Shown here piece by piece: positions 1-6,810 of a DNA stretch of 9,876 bases. The stretch comes from an uncultured Lachnospiraceae bacterium (GTDB lineage Bacteria; Bacillota; Clostridia; Lachnospirales; Lachnospiraceae). The stretch spans positions 1 through 9,876 of the forward strand of contig CANPZR010000079.1 in the NCBI GenBank assembly GCA_947589175.1, written 5' to 3'. Both the position numbers and the translations under genes were made by a program. A model generated the notes under the pieces. The model was not told the origin of the DNA. It ran no database searches and was given only the letters and a program-made list of their open reading frames with translations. Position 1 is the stretch's first letter, and each line of letters starts with the position of its first letter.

Positions 1-55
1 TTATTAGGTCTGATTGGTTTGATTGGTCTGATTGGTTAGTCTGACCATTCTGACC
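1..55 (-). repeat. 9-bp tandem repeat in the coding sequence of the AlbA_2 gene
   Basis: Plus-strand units CTGATTGGT, TTGATTGGT and CTGATTGGT fill 10-36. A diverged unit TTATTAGGT precedes them at 1-9, and two CTGACC copies nine bases apart lie at 41-55, so the 9-base period covers the whole stretch. On the coding strand each unit gives a three-residue step ending in Gln (FGQ, NGQ, TNQ, SDQ, SNQ, SDL). Because 9 is a multiple of 3, copy-number change would lengthen or shorten the linker without breaking the frame. The array reaches the window edge, so total copy number cannot be given. Confidence 0.85.
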
Positions 56-1246
56 AAAATCATATGAATACTTTTCATCCAAAGGAACAATAATTCTAAA
101 AATATCGCCTTCAATAAATTCCGGCATTTTCCCCGAATAATATTTGCTATATTTAAACAAATTGCGAACGCCAGAACCAAGCTGATCTGCAAACCCTATA
201 TTTCTAAAAAAAGAAGCAATGACCGGATTCTTTGGAATCGGTTGCAAATTATCTTCTGTAATGTATCCATCATTTGCTGCACGATTCGCATTTTCCACAT
301 ACATACGCTCATTTTCAATGACAAATTTAGCTGTATAACTGTTAGTAAATTCCCTGTGCATCAAAACATTACTTACCATTTCTCTCAAAATAGTATTTCT
401 CAAACTTTTATTAACATCGCCTTCCAAAAAAAATTTATCCGGCAAATGTTTTTTACCAAAATCCATAAGTCTGTCATAGCTTTCAATTAGATTAGTTTTA
501 ATTACCTCTCTGTCATCGTATCTGTCCACATTCACTTTACGAACAAGTGCATCTGTTACATAAGCCGGAGCAACATTTAAGATAACATCATCTTTTCCCA
601 AAAGCATAATCGCAGCAAGATTGTATCCTTCCTCGCCCGTTGCAATATCCCTTCCATATAATCCGGCACTTTTTAGCACTTCTTCATCATCCATAGATGT
701 CCACGGATGTGTTCCGCCTGCGTGATTTTGTGCCAGAATTCTGATTTTCGGCAATAAATCCAGTCGTAAATCATCTAATTTTGCATACGGATATATCTTC
801 TTTTCTGTAAAAATATTCTGCTTACGAATATACATTTGTGCAATCGCCCCAGTGGCTGTTACTTTGATATCTGCATCATCTACTCGGTCATATATTATCT
901 TTTTATAACTGTGTACTTCTGCGCTTGGTGGAACATGAATATGAATTATTGTATGTTTTTCATCATATTCAATTTTTTCCGGCACTAAATATACCGTAGG
1001 AGAAAACAATGCCGGATTACTCACTACCTTAATAAAATTCCTAATCATATCCTGCACAGCACTCTCCGGCACACCCAAAACGGTTCCATCATCCAATACG
1101 CCCAGAAATATATCTCCTCCAAAACGGTTCAAAAATGAACATACCGTTTCATAAGTATCTGATTCAATTCCATTTCCGCAACGCTTAAATTCAACTGCTA
1201 CTGTTTCACCTATTGTCAGCATGGATTGCATTGTCGCTAAATCCAT
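1..1246 (-). CDS. Schlafen/AlbA_2-domain protein with GHKL-like ATPase domain, partial at left edge
   Basis: This frame is open from ATG 1246 to the window edge (415 whole codons), so the 3' end is missing. SD AGGGAG (1255-1260) sits 8 bases before the ATG. Residues ~12-120 fit the AlbA_2 (Schlafen-type) fold: VEFKR with E19 and K21, N40, the GG at 43-44 and a GVLDDG turn at 49-54. Residues ~280-365 fit the divergent ATPase domain usual in this family: REMVSNVLMHREF (288-300) resembles the N box, and NPVIASFF (340-347) plus DQLGSG (354-359) match the family's RNPVLA...WGTGI region. Residues 397-415 form a Gln-rich linker with three-residue period. In this family a winged helix usually follows and would lie outside the window. 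Members are often annotated as RecG-like helicases or transcriptional regulators, but there are no helicase motifs here. Nucleic-acid binding is likely; the exact role is unknown. The family call is confident, the function is not. Confidence 0.85.
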   Translation of the reverse strand, partial: MDLATMQSMLTIGETVAVEFKRCGNGIESDTYETVCSFLNRFGGDIFLGVLDDGTVLGVPESAVQDMIRNFIKVVSNPALFSPTVYLVPEKIEYDEKHTIIHIHVPPSAEVHSYKKIIYDRVDDADIKVTATGAIAQMYIRKQNIFTEKKIYPYAKLDDLRLDLLPKIRILAQNHAGGTHPWTSMDDEEVLKSAGLYGRDIATGEEGYNLAAIMLLGKDDVILNVAPAYVTDALVRKVNVDRYDDREVIKTNLIESYDRLMDFGKKHLPDKFFLEGDVNKSLRNTILREMVSNVLMHREFTNSYTAKFVIENERMYVENANRAANDGYITEDNLQPIPKNPVIASFFRNIGFADQLGSGVRNLFKYSKYYSGKMPEFIEGDIFRIIVPLDEKYSYDFGQNGQTNQSDQSNQSDLI

Positions 1247-1308
1247 CTTGTAATCTCCCTTCACAAATCCGCAAGTACATCCTAATCAAGGATGAACACC
1301 ACAAAAAT

Positions 1309-1338
1309 AGTATCTACAAATTTTAACGATTATTTCAA
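1309..1338 (-). promoter_or_regulatory. Possible promoter of the AlbA_2 gene
   Basis: On the minus strand TTGAAA (1333-1338, five of six to the -35 consensus) is separated by 18 bases from GATACT (1309-1314, four of six to the -10). The predicted start lies near 1302, giving a leader of about 56 bases. The leader holds a small inverted repeat, CATCCT at 1278-1283 and AGGATG at 1289-1294. The -10 is weak, so this is tentative. Confidence 0.3.
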
Positions 1339-1445
1339 TAATATACATTTAGTTCATAAAAGCTGATTCTCTCCGGTATGACCACACGACGCCACACAGG
1401 AGGATGGGTATCCTCCAATACAATTTTTAATATATATCCTGCCAC
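1335..1445 (-). pseudogene. Remnant of a pRiA4b ORF-3-like protein (N-terminal 36 codons)
   Basis: From GTG 1445 the frame reads V-A-G followed by YILKIVLEDTHPPVWRRV, then VIPERISFYEL and stops at TGA 1335-1337. The pattern of a hydrophobic strand, a short charged turn, P-P-[VI]-W-R-R-[VI] and then a helix ending ...EL is the start of plasmid pRiA4b ORF-3 family domains (also annotated as the IS1096 passenger TnpR-like domain). Full proteins normally exceed 150 residues and continue with a His-rich, Trp-containing core that is absent here, so I call it a truncated remnant. A perfect SD (TAAGGAGGT, 1457-1465) overlaps the stop codon of the upstream gene, 12 bases before the GTG, so it may still be translated. 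The frame is also open upstream through the SD. Family function is not established. Confidence 0.65.
1399..1416. repeat. Perfect 7-bp inverted repeat with 4-base loop
   Basis: GGAGGAT (1399-1405) and ATCCTCC (1410-1416) enclose GGGT on the plus strand. It falls inside the pRiA4b-like remnant, where it encodes part of the conserved EDTHPP turn, so it may be a by-product of coding. No T-run follows on the minus strand, and only a delayed ATTTTT follows on the plus strand, so it is not a convincing terminator. Confidence 0.5.
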
Positions 1446-1462
1446 TTTTATTCGATACCTCC

Positions 1463-1825
1463 TTACATATCCAGCCATTGTTCCATCAAAGCATCGCTGT
1501 CAAACAATACATCGCTCGGCAACTGAACGTCATATTTCTTAACAAAACTATCTATAAACGTGCTAGATGGTTCTTTATTCCTGATATATTCCTGTTCCAG
1601 ATCTGCTTTCATCTGCTCTCTTTTTTCCACCGCTTCTTCTTCGCGTGCATAGACAATTCCATACATTTTCCCAAACGAAAAATAAATCTCATACAGATCA
1701 TCTGGAGAAGAAAACAGGCTGATCTCCACAGTCTCGTCCATTACTTCACAGATTTCAAGATAAGTATTTTTATAATATCTTCGGGATTCTGAAAAAGTAC
1801 TTGTAACATCCATCCATTGATTCAC
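1463..1825 (-). CDS. Unrecognised small acidic protein (120 aa) downstream of the HNH gene
   Basis: I do not recognise this family. The frame is open up to TTG 1879, but I choose GTG 1825 because SD GGAGG (1833-1837) lies 7 bases before it and it starts 2 bases after the HNH stop codon. The protein opens VNQWMDVTSTFSES, then alternates strand-like segments (YYKNTYLEI, TVEISLF, LYEIYFSF, YGIVYA). A Glu/Lys-rich helix (EEEAVEKREQMKADLEQEY) follows, then a tail ending ALMEQWLDM. It is acidic and has no signal peptide or membrane segment, so it is probably cytoplasmic and compact. Its composition is clearly coding. It is the third gene of the Septu-like operon by spacing. It could be an accessory or immunity-like partner, or an unrelated gene fused to this position by the deletion that may have shortened the HNH gene. 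Confidence 0.7.
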   Translation of the reverse strand: MNQWMDVTSTFSESRRYYKNTYLEICEVMDETVEISLFSSPDDLYEIYFSFGKMYGIVYAREEEAVEKREQMKADLEQEYIRNKEPSSTFIDSFVKKYDVQLPSDVLFDSDALMEQWLDM

Positions 1826-1827
1826 AT

Positions 1828-2154
1828 CTATTCCTCCATCTGCATATTTTTCTCTGCACTTCCAGTATACCACAAGCAACTTGAAATGTCAGTAAATTTG
1901 AAATCTAAGGTTGCTTTATTATCATGCGTCTCTTCCCCTTGCGGATGCCTCGGTCTGCAATGTTCCACTCTAACATCTTTGAAACTGTCAATCTTTTTCA
2001 TGCAATAGCCGCATAAACAAACTTGATCCTCCCACATCTGTTCCCGAACATCTTCCAAAACATTTGTAGGCATATCTTCATAATCCGCATCTGGATTTTG
2101 TAAACGGAATTCCATGAGACTACGCGGTTCTTTACCTTTCTTCACAACTATCAT
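1828..2154 (-). CDS. ptuB: PtuB-like HNH endonuclease, apparently C-terminally truncated (108 aa)
   Basis: The N-terminal half matches the TIGR02646-type HNH family, the nuclease of Septu (PtuB) and of related retron modules. The opening VKKGKEPRSLMEF and the region QVCLCGYCMKKI (C48-x2-C51) are typical, followed by VEHCRP (E64-H65) of the HNH core and LDF (83-85). Residues 98-104, GSAEKNM, resemble the loop before the conserved HCD..RG block. That block and the remaining half (family members usually exceed 200 residues, with an LNLN-type segment near the end) are missing: the frame ends MQMEE-TAG at 1828. I read the other two frames downstream and did not find the missing half. ATG 2154 lies 3 bases after the ATPase stop, with GGGGGAA as SD. 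Either it is a disabled nuclease or a natural short variant; loss of the second metal-finger half favours loss of activity. Family call firm, activity doubtful. Confidence 0.75.
   Translation of the reverse strand: MIVVKKGKEPRSLMEFRLQNPDADYEDMPTNVLEDVREQMWEDQVCLCGYCMKKIDSFKDVRVEHCRPRHPQGEETHDNKATLDFKFTDISSCLWYTGSAEKNMQMEE
1833..1837 (-). promoter_or_regulatory. SD (GGAGG) embedded in the last codons of the HNH gene
   Basis: GGAGG is formed by the ATG GAG GAA TAG end of the HNH frame and lies 7 bases before GTG 1825. It is the reason for preferring GTG 1825 over the longer open frame, and it implies that ribosomes ending the HNH protein can restart on the next gene. Confidence 0.6.
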
Positions 2155-2157
2155 AAG

Positions 2158-3474
2158 CTATTCCCCCAACATTTTTTCTAAATCCAAAGCTGTCCTTGCA
2201 GCTGCAATATCCGGATCATTGGTTCCAACAATTTCTTCAATCTCTGTCAACACTTTATCCGCAGACTCATAATCATTCTTATCCATACATGCATAAAAAG
2301 TGTCCAAGCGCTGTACAACATCTTCCGGTCTTTCTGATACTTTCATAACTTCTCTAAGAATAGAATTTGCATCTCTTCCGTATGTCTGTGCTGCTGGCAT
2401 ATAGATTTCTCCATTATCCAAAATACGAATCTGTTCCCTTGAGACCGAGTTAATTACTGCTGGCGCATGAGAGCTTACAATAAACTGCACATTCGGAAAA
2501 ATTGCATGAAGATCGCTCAAAATGGTCTGTTGCCACTGTGGATGCAAATGCAGATCCACTTCATCAATCAACACAACTCCTGGAGTTTCATCTAATACCT
2601 TATCGCCTAATGTTGGATTCAATACCGCCATTCTATAAGCAATATCTCCAATCATACTCAGTGTATTCTTGTATCCATCACTCATCTCATCCATCGCAAA
2701 CTTCTTAGGTTCTCCATCTGTCGTTTCAAACTCCAAAACAAGTCTGAGTGTATCCAAATCAAAAATGAGAGAAGCTTTTTTTGCCCCGCTAATTCTTTCA
2801 AAGCTCCTGCAAATAGCTTTTTCAACCGTTTTTAGCAGTAATGGCCTCTCTATCACGCCCGTTTTCTGCTGATTTTGGAGACTTTTCAATGTCTGCACTT
2901 GAAACCAATTCAGCATCAGTTTCTCATTGGATTCTGCTGCCATACAATCCACATAACCAACCTGTCGCTTAAATTCTGTCAACGATTTAATATTTCTCTT
3001 TTCTTTCTTCTGTGCATACAAGCGTCCCGTTCCATAATAGGATATCATCGGAAGCACCAACGATTTATCTCCCGTCATAATCTGGTTTTGTACCTTTTTG
3101 GCAATACTCGTTAATTCGCCTGCATCTTTAATGGTAGTCTTGCCATTTTCTGAATTTAATGAACGAACCCATTTTACATCTTTCTGATCCAAACAATCGC
3201 CGGTACTGTCAATACATACCGGAAACTGGCGCTGTGGATCAATCGTACCATCCAAATCGTGGAATTCATACCTTGCATCGTCCTTTAATATCCCTCTGCT
3301 GACGCCTCCATCAATCCCTAATAAAAACGTGCTGACAGAAACAGCCACCGCATCCAATATCGCTGTCTTACCTGTTCCGTTCTTACCAACAATCAATGTT
3401 ACATGTTCATTAAAATCAATATCTGCCTCTTTGAAGCATCTGTAATTTTTAACCTTTATATTCTTTAGCTTCAC
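2158..3474 (-). CDS. ptuA: PtuA-like ABC-type ATPase of a Septu anti-phage module
   Basis: A 438-residue AAA/ABC-type ATPase. It starts KLKNIKVKNYRCF, the usual first strand of RecF/SMC-like ATPases. Walker A GKNGTGKT is at 30-37, the signature-like MSDGYKN at 264-270, Walker B VVLIDEVDLHLHP at ~300-312 and the H-loop SSHAP at 334-338. The end of the protein has YGRD (365-368), ILREVM and an ERPEDVV helix, the C-terminal pattern of PtuA proteins paired with TIGR02646 HNH nucleases. In studied Septu systems PtuA oligomers bind and control PtuB, which cuts DNA. The start is GTG 3474: SD GAGG (3484-3487) lies 9 bases upstream and no better start exists. All ATPase motifs are intact, unlike the partner gene. 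No reverse transcriptase is visible, so this is Septu-like rather than a retron module, as far as the window shows. Confidence 0.88.
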   Translation of the reverse strand: MKLKNIKVKNYRCFKEADIDFNEHVTLIVGKNGTGKTAILDAVAVSVSTFLLGIDGGVSRGILKDDARYEFHDLDGTIDPQRQFPVCIDSTGDCLDQKDVKWVRSLNSENGKTTIKDAGELTSIAKKVQNQIMTGDKSLVLPMISYYGTGRLYAQKKEKRNIKSLTEFKRQVGYVDCMAAESNEKLMLNWFQVQTLKSLQNQQKTGVIERPLLLKTVEKAICRSFERISGAKKASLIFDLDTLRLVLEFETTDGEPKKFAMDEMSDGYKNTLSMIGDIAYRMAVLNPTLGDKVLDETPGVVLIDEVDLHLHPQWQQTILSDLHAIFPNVQFIVSSHAPAVINSVSREQIRILDNGEIYMPAAQTYGRDANSILREVMKVSERPEDVVQRLDTFYACMDKNDYESADKVLTEIEEIVGTNDPDIAAARTALDLEKMLGE

Positions 3475-3501
3475 TTGTTAGCACCTCAATTCATTTCTAC
3501 T

Positions 3502-3552
3502 TTATTTTTGCCAAAAATCGATTTTTAATGCTTTCTTGTTTCCCTTTGCCAT
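3502..3552 (-). CDS. Possible 16-codon leader ORF before ptuA
   Basis: From ATG 3552 the frame reads MAKGNKKALKIDFWQK and ends at TAA 3502-3504. It lies between the predicted promoter and the ptuA SD. AAGGTG precedes it by only 3 bases, which is close for an SD. Its composition is lysine-rich and plausible for a leader peptide or a remnant of a start region, but an ORF this short arises easily by chance. Confidence 0.2.
   Translation of the reverse strand: MAKGNKKALKIDFWQK
3513..3526. promoter_or_regulatory. 14-bp perfect palindrome in the ptuA leader
   Basis: AAAAATCGATTTTT is perfectly self-complementary and lies between the predicted -10 and the ptuA start, where a repressor could block transcription. 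It could equally be a chance AT-rich palindrome; there is no second copy nearby to support an operator. Confidence 0.3.
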
Positions 3553-3575
3553 TTACACCTTAGAACATTTCTTTC

Positions 3576-3584
3576 ATTATAACA
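3576..3584 (-). promoter_or_regulatory. Extended -10 promoter for the Septu-like operon
   Basis: The minus strand reads TGTTATAAT: a perfect TATAAT (3576-3581) with the TGn extension (3582-3584). No good -35 lies at the right spacing, which is usual for extended -10 promoters. Transcription would start near 3569, leaving a leader of about 95 bases before ptuA. The box sits just after the nitroreductase stop codon, so the Septu-like genes can be expressed separately from the operon upstream. Confidence 0.55.
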
Positions 3585-3590
3585 CGACCT

Positions 3591-4274
3591 TTACAAATCC
3601 GCAGAATTCTTCATCCCTTGTGATTTCACATAATCTGCCCCGACCTCAAAATGATATTTTACAATTCCAAGGTCTACCTTGCTAAACATTCCGCCCTTAT
3701 CCGTAAATTCCACGGAACCGTCCGCATTTAAGGCAATTTCAAATTTCTGCTGGTTCAGCGCCGTGGGAGCAAGGAGCGCCATCTCCACTCCAAAATCGAA
3801 CCAGGAAGGCCTTTCTCCATCGGGAACAACGACCTTTTCCGGTTTCTTCGACTTATGCTGCCTGCCCTGATCCGCGCCGTATCCTACCGCAATTACAATG
3901 ACAAGCCTCTCATCATCTTCCATCTCTGCCGGTACATTTTTCGCATTGAAGGTTCCGGCCCAACAGGTATTCAATCCGAGCTCCTGCGCCAAAAGCACCA
4001 CCTGTTCCCCAAAATATCCGATTCTCTCCTCTAAGGATTCATCATCCCGCCCAATGCAGGCAATTACGCTTGGCGCGCTGCCAAGCCCCATAAAACGGTT
4101 CAAAACCTTGTTGAATGTCTTTCCGGCATCCGGACAAAATTGCATATGGAGGCTGCCAGCCGCATTACACTCCTCAATTTTTTCTTTCAGTCGCTCAACC
4201 TTTTCCGTCTCAATCGGCTTGTCAAGATAATTCCTGACAGAGTGACGCTCTCTGATAAGTTCGATATGATTCAT
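3591..4274 (-). CDS. Nitroreductase-family protein (putative TM nitroreductase type)
   Basis: A 227-residue protein with the FMN-binding start of nitroreductases, ERHSVRNYLDKPIE (R10-Y16 core). Later come APSVIACIGRDDE, GEQVVLLAQELGLNTCWAGTF (~90-108) and VIAVGYG, all typical of the two-lobed TM1586-like nitroreductase group. It would use FMN and NAD(P)H in the cytoplasm to reduce an unidentified substrate. SD GGAGG (4284-4288) lies 9 bases before ATG 4274. Its ATG overlaps the TGA of a 20-codon ORF (ATGA at 4271-4274), which links it to the helicase gene upstream. There is no obvious role for it in DNA restriction; it may be a co-transcribed passenger or a redox accessory. The family call is firm, the substrate unknown. 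Confidence 0.85.
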   Translation of the reverse strand: MNHIELIRERHSVRNYLDKPIETEKVERLKEKIEECNAAGSLHMQFCPDAGKTFNKVLNRFMGLGSAPSVIACIGRDDESLEERIGYFGEQVVLLAQELGLNTCWAGTFNAKNVPAEMEDDERLVIVIAVGYGADQGRQHKSKKPEKVVVPDGERPSWFDFGVEMALLAPTALNQQKFEIALNADGSVEFTDKGGMFSKVDLGIVKYHFEVGADYVKSQGMKNSADL

Positions 4275-4333
4275 CTTCCATCGCCTCCAATTTTCATAAT
4301 TTCTATCTGACCAATTTTTCCGTCTTTTGTCAT
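4271..4333 (-). CDS. 20-codon bridging micro-ORF between helicase and nitroreductase genes
   Basis: ATG 4333 overlaps the helicase TGA (ATGA at 4330-4333), and its own TGA overlaps the nitroreductase ATG (ATGA at 4271-4274). The peptide begins MTKDGKIGQIEIMKIGG and has no internal stop. AAGG lies only 2 bases before the ATG, but a GGAGG 14 bases upstream and the overlap itself allow termination-reinitiation. Double ATGA coupling across a 55-base gap is what would be expected if the peptide is made, or if the frame exists to pass ribosomes on to the next gene. It may also be chance. Confidence 0.35.
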   Translation of the reverse strand: MTKDGKIGQIEIMKIGGDGR

Positions 4334-6810
4334 ATCCTTATTGCATACCTCCTGCGATAATATTCCATAGTGCGATACTCCAAAATATCCTTCATATGTT
4401 CTGAAAACGCCGCATTTTTCGTCATGAGTTTCAAATCCTCCCTTATCGCAATAGCATACCCTTCCTTCTCAATAAAAAATCCCTTTCCGGATGCCAGCAA
4501 AAATCGGATCGGCATGCTTTTTGCCTTGTTTAAATGCTGTTTATCTGTCATGGATTTATAAAAATCATACGAAATATCCGGCTCAAAATCCTTCCAATTT
4601 GTCCCATGGTCAAAAAAACTTTTCCATGCCGTCAACACATCTTCGTCCTTGACTGCAAGCCGTATATCACCATCGTTGTAAAAGCTGTATAAAATAGGCA
4701 TTTTATATACCTTCTGCATATTCGTTGTTTCAATCAATGACAGAAATTCTCTGCCAATTCCCGCATAAACCTCCTGCTCCGCGGCAGACAACTCATTCAT
4801 TTCGTTTAAAAATTCCATATATCCCCGAAATGGATTTTCCTTGGCGTGCTTGATACAATACTGGTAAATGTCATCATTCATATATGTGAACAGTTCCATG
4901 CGTGTCGGCACCCTGCCATCCAAAAGCTCTTTCACTCTGTAAAACTCCTGCCGGATCCGTTCCTTGACAGATAGAGATTTCCTATCCATTTCCTTGAATA
5001 AATCAATCAGCCGCATATCAAAATCCACAATGCAATCATCGGGATATTCTATATTGCAATAATCATATGCCGACTTTTCCACAGGGCTTTTTGTGCCGCT
5101 CAAAAGCAGGGGCGCGCTTCCTGCTTTTTCATAATTTCCAATAAAATCTAAAACATTTAAATATTCCTTGCCCTTGCTGGTACGAAGGCCGCGCCCCAAC
5201 TGCTGCAAAAATACCGTCGGCGACTCGGTCGGCCGCAAAAACATAACCATGTCAAGCGAAGCGATATCCACGCCCTCGTTAAACATATCAACCGAAAAAA
5301 TCACTTGAATCTCTTGATTTTTCAATTTTTCAATCGCTCTGTCCCTATCCTCCGCGAACTCGCCATCCGCATTGCTATATACCGCCACTGCCGCTATTCC
5401 TCTTTTGCAAAATTCCTTTGCCATTTCCTCTGCGTGTTGTCTGGAACAGCAAAAGCCAAGCGCTCTTTTTGACCGATATTTCTTATAATACTTATAAATC
5501 AGATCGTATCGTTTCACATTTCCAATATATGTTTCATTCAATTCTTTTTCATCATAACGGCCTCTTACGAGGTGCAGGGACGAATAGTCCGTTTCATCAT
5601 ATATTCCGTAATAGTGAAACGGCACCAGCGCTCCTCTATTGATCGCATCTTTTAGTGAAATTTCATAGGGCACATTATAATCACAGATTTCATAAATATT
5701 TTTGCCGTCCATCCTGTCGGGCGTAGCGGTGAGCCCCAGCAGAAACTTAGGTCGAAAATAATTTACAATTCTCTGATATTGGTCATTTACCGCATGATGA
5801 AACTCATCAATTACCAGATAGTCAAAATAGTCCGGTGCAAAATAATCCTCCGTGAGATATTCGTTCCTGCCAAGCGTCGCCACAGACGCAAAAATCACAG
5901 ATTTATCCGTATCCTTCTGCTTGCCATAGAAAAATCCATAATCCTCTGACTGTCTTACATTTCGAAAAGATGCCGCCGCCTGTTTTAATATTTCCTCCCT
6001 GTGAGCCACGAATAATACATGCTCATACCTGGCAGAATCAAACGCCGCCAGATAGGTCTTTCCCACGCCGGTAGCCGCCTGCACAAGCCCTTTTGCCGCG
6101 CCCTCCGCCCTGCTGTCCTCCAGCGCATATAAAGCCTCTATCTGCGCGCCTCTCGGCTGAAACAGGGACTCTATTTTATCATTCGCGTCCTCCAGATTAT
6201 CATATTTTGCCAGATCCTTTGATACCGCCGGCTTGTGCCAGTTCTTCGAGTATCTGATTAACTCCTTATCATCAATCACAATGGAATGATTTTCAAACAG
6301 ATCGACAAAAACAGCATAAAACAAATCAAAATTTTTCTTATCATTAAGACTATTAAAGCGATAATTCCACTCTATGCCCGAAGTCAGCGCGCTTCGTGAA
6401 ATATTGGACGAGCCTATATAGATTTCGTCCATATTTTCATAATGAAATATGTATGATTTGGGATGAAATGACCGTTCCTTATCATTATAAAAACGCAAAT
6501 CCGCCCTGTCGCCCAGTTCTTTTTTAATCAGATACAGCGCCGACGGCTGCGTGATGCCAAGATAATTTCCCGTAAGAATCCTCACCTGTACACCGCGGTC
6601 CAATGCCGCTTTCAAATCCTTTACAATCATTCTGACGCCGGATTCCATAAGAAAAGAAACAATAATGTCAATTCCCTTTGCATTTAACATGCTCATTTTT
6701 AACTGGTAATACAAAAAACGGCTTTTGTCCCTATCACCAGTCATAACGTCTGTATGCTCTATTTCAAATCCAGCCGCATCTATCTTTTCCGCAAAATCAG
6801 ATTGAGCCAT
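4330..6810 (-). CDS. Phospholipase-D-like (HKD) nuclease domain fused to a superfamily 2 DEAD/DEAH helicase
   Basis: An 826-residue protein. The N-terminal PLD-like domain (about 30-180) has GIDIIVSFLMESG, VRILTGNYLG, an HxK pair (H116, K118) and GSSNISRSAL (133-142), the single HKD-type motif of COG3886-like nucleases. The SF2 helicase core follows: Q-motif-like FQPRGAQIEAL (217-227), Walker A ATGVGKT (246-252), DEFH (335-338), TATP (361-364), FNEGVDI (510-516) and QQLGRGLR (536-543). The 240-residue tail resembles those of Ssl2-type helicases in defence loci, though I cannot name its domain. The likely role is ATP-driven translocation on nucleic acid coupled to cleavage by a dimerised HKD domain. 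The ATG lies inside the methyltransferase gene (31-base overlap) with only a poor purine-rich SD, so translation is probably coupled. The genes resemble an unusual restriction-like system. Domains are firm, target unknown. Confidence 0.85.
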   Translation of the reverse strand: MAQSDFAEKIDAAGFEIEHTDVMTGDRDKSRFLYYQLKMSMLNAKGIDIIVSFLMESGVRMIVKDLKAALDRGVQVRILTGNYLGITQPSALYLIKKELGDRADLRFYNDKERSFHPKSYIFHYENMDEIYIGSSNISRSALTSGIEWNYRFNSLNDKKNFDLFYAVFVDLFENHSIVIDDKELIRYSKNWHKPAVSKDLAKYDNLEDANDKIESLFQPRGAQIEALYALEDSRAEGAAKGLVQAATGVGKTYLAAFDSARYEHVLFVAHREEILKQAAASFRNVRQSEDYGFFYGKQKDTDKSVIFASVATLGRNEYLTEDYFAPDYFDYLVIDEFHHAVNDQYQRIVNYFRPKFLLGLTATPDRMDGKNIYEICDYNVPYEISLKDAINRGALVPFHYYGIYDETDYSSLHLVRGRYDEKELNETYIGNVKRYDLIYKYYKKYRSKRALGFCCSRQHAEEMAKEFCKRGIAAVAVYSNADGEFAEDRDRAIEKLKNQEIQVIFSVDMFNEGVDIASLDMVMFLRPTESPTVFLQQLGRGLRTSKGKEYLNVLDFIGNYEKAGSAPLLLSGTKSPVEKSAYDYCNIEYPDDCIVDFDMRLIDLFKEMDRKSLSVKERIRQEFYRVKELLDGRVPTRMELFTYMNDDIYQYCIKHAKENPFRGYMEFLNEMNELSAAEQEVYAGIGREFLSLIETTNMQKVYKMPILYSFYNDGDIRLAVKDEDVLTAWKSFFDHGTNWKDFEPDISYDFYKSMTDKQHLNKAKSMPIRFLLASGKGFFIEKEGYAIAIREDLKLMTKNAAFSEHMKDILEYRTMEYYRRRYAIRI

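Noticed and set aside
4..192. 62-codon minus-strand frame ending in repeated Asn-Gln-Thr
   Set aside because: It is the alternative reading of the 9-bp repeat in the AlbA_2 gene; the AlbA_2 frame itself stays open to the edge with domain matches throughout.
1278..1294. CATCCT/AGGATG inverted repeat before the AlbA_2 gene as a terminator
   Set aside because: Only six pairs with a 5-base loop and no T-run on either strand.
2158..3474. Retron (reverse transcriptase, ncRNA plus PtuA/HNH) interpretation of the Septu-like module
   Set aside because: No reverse transcriptase gene or remnant is seen upstream; the gene before ptuA is a nitroreductase.
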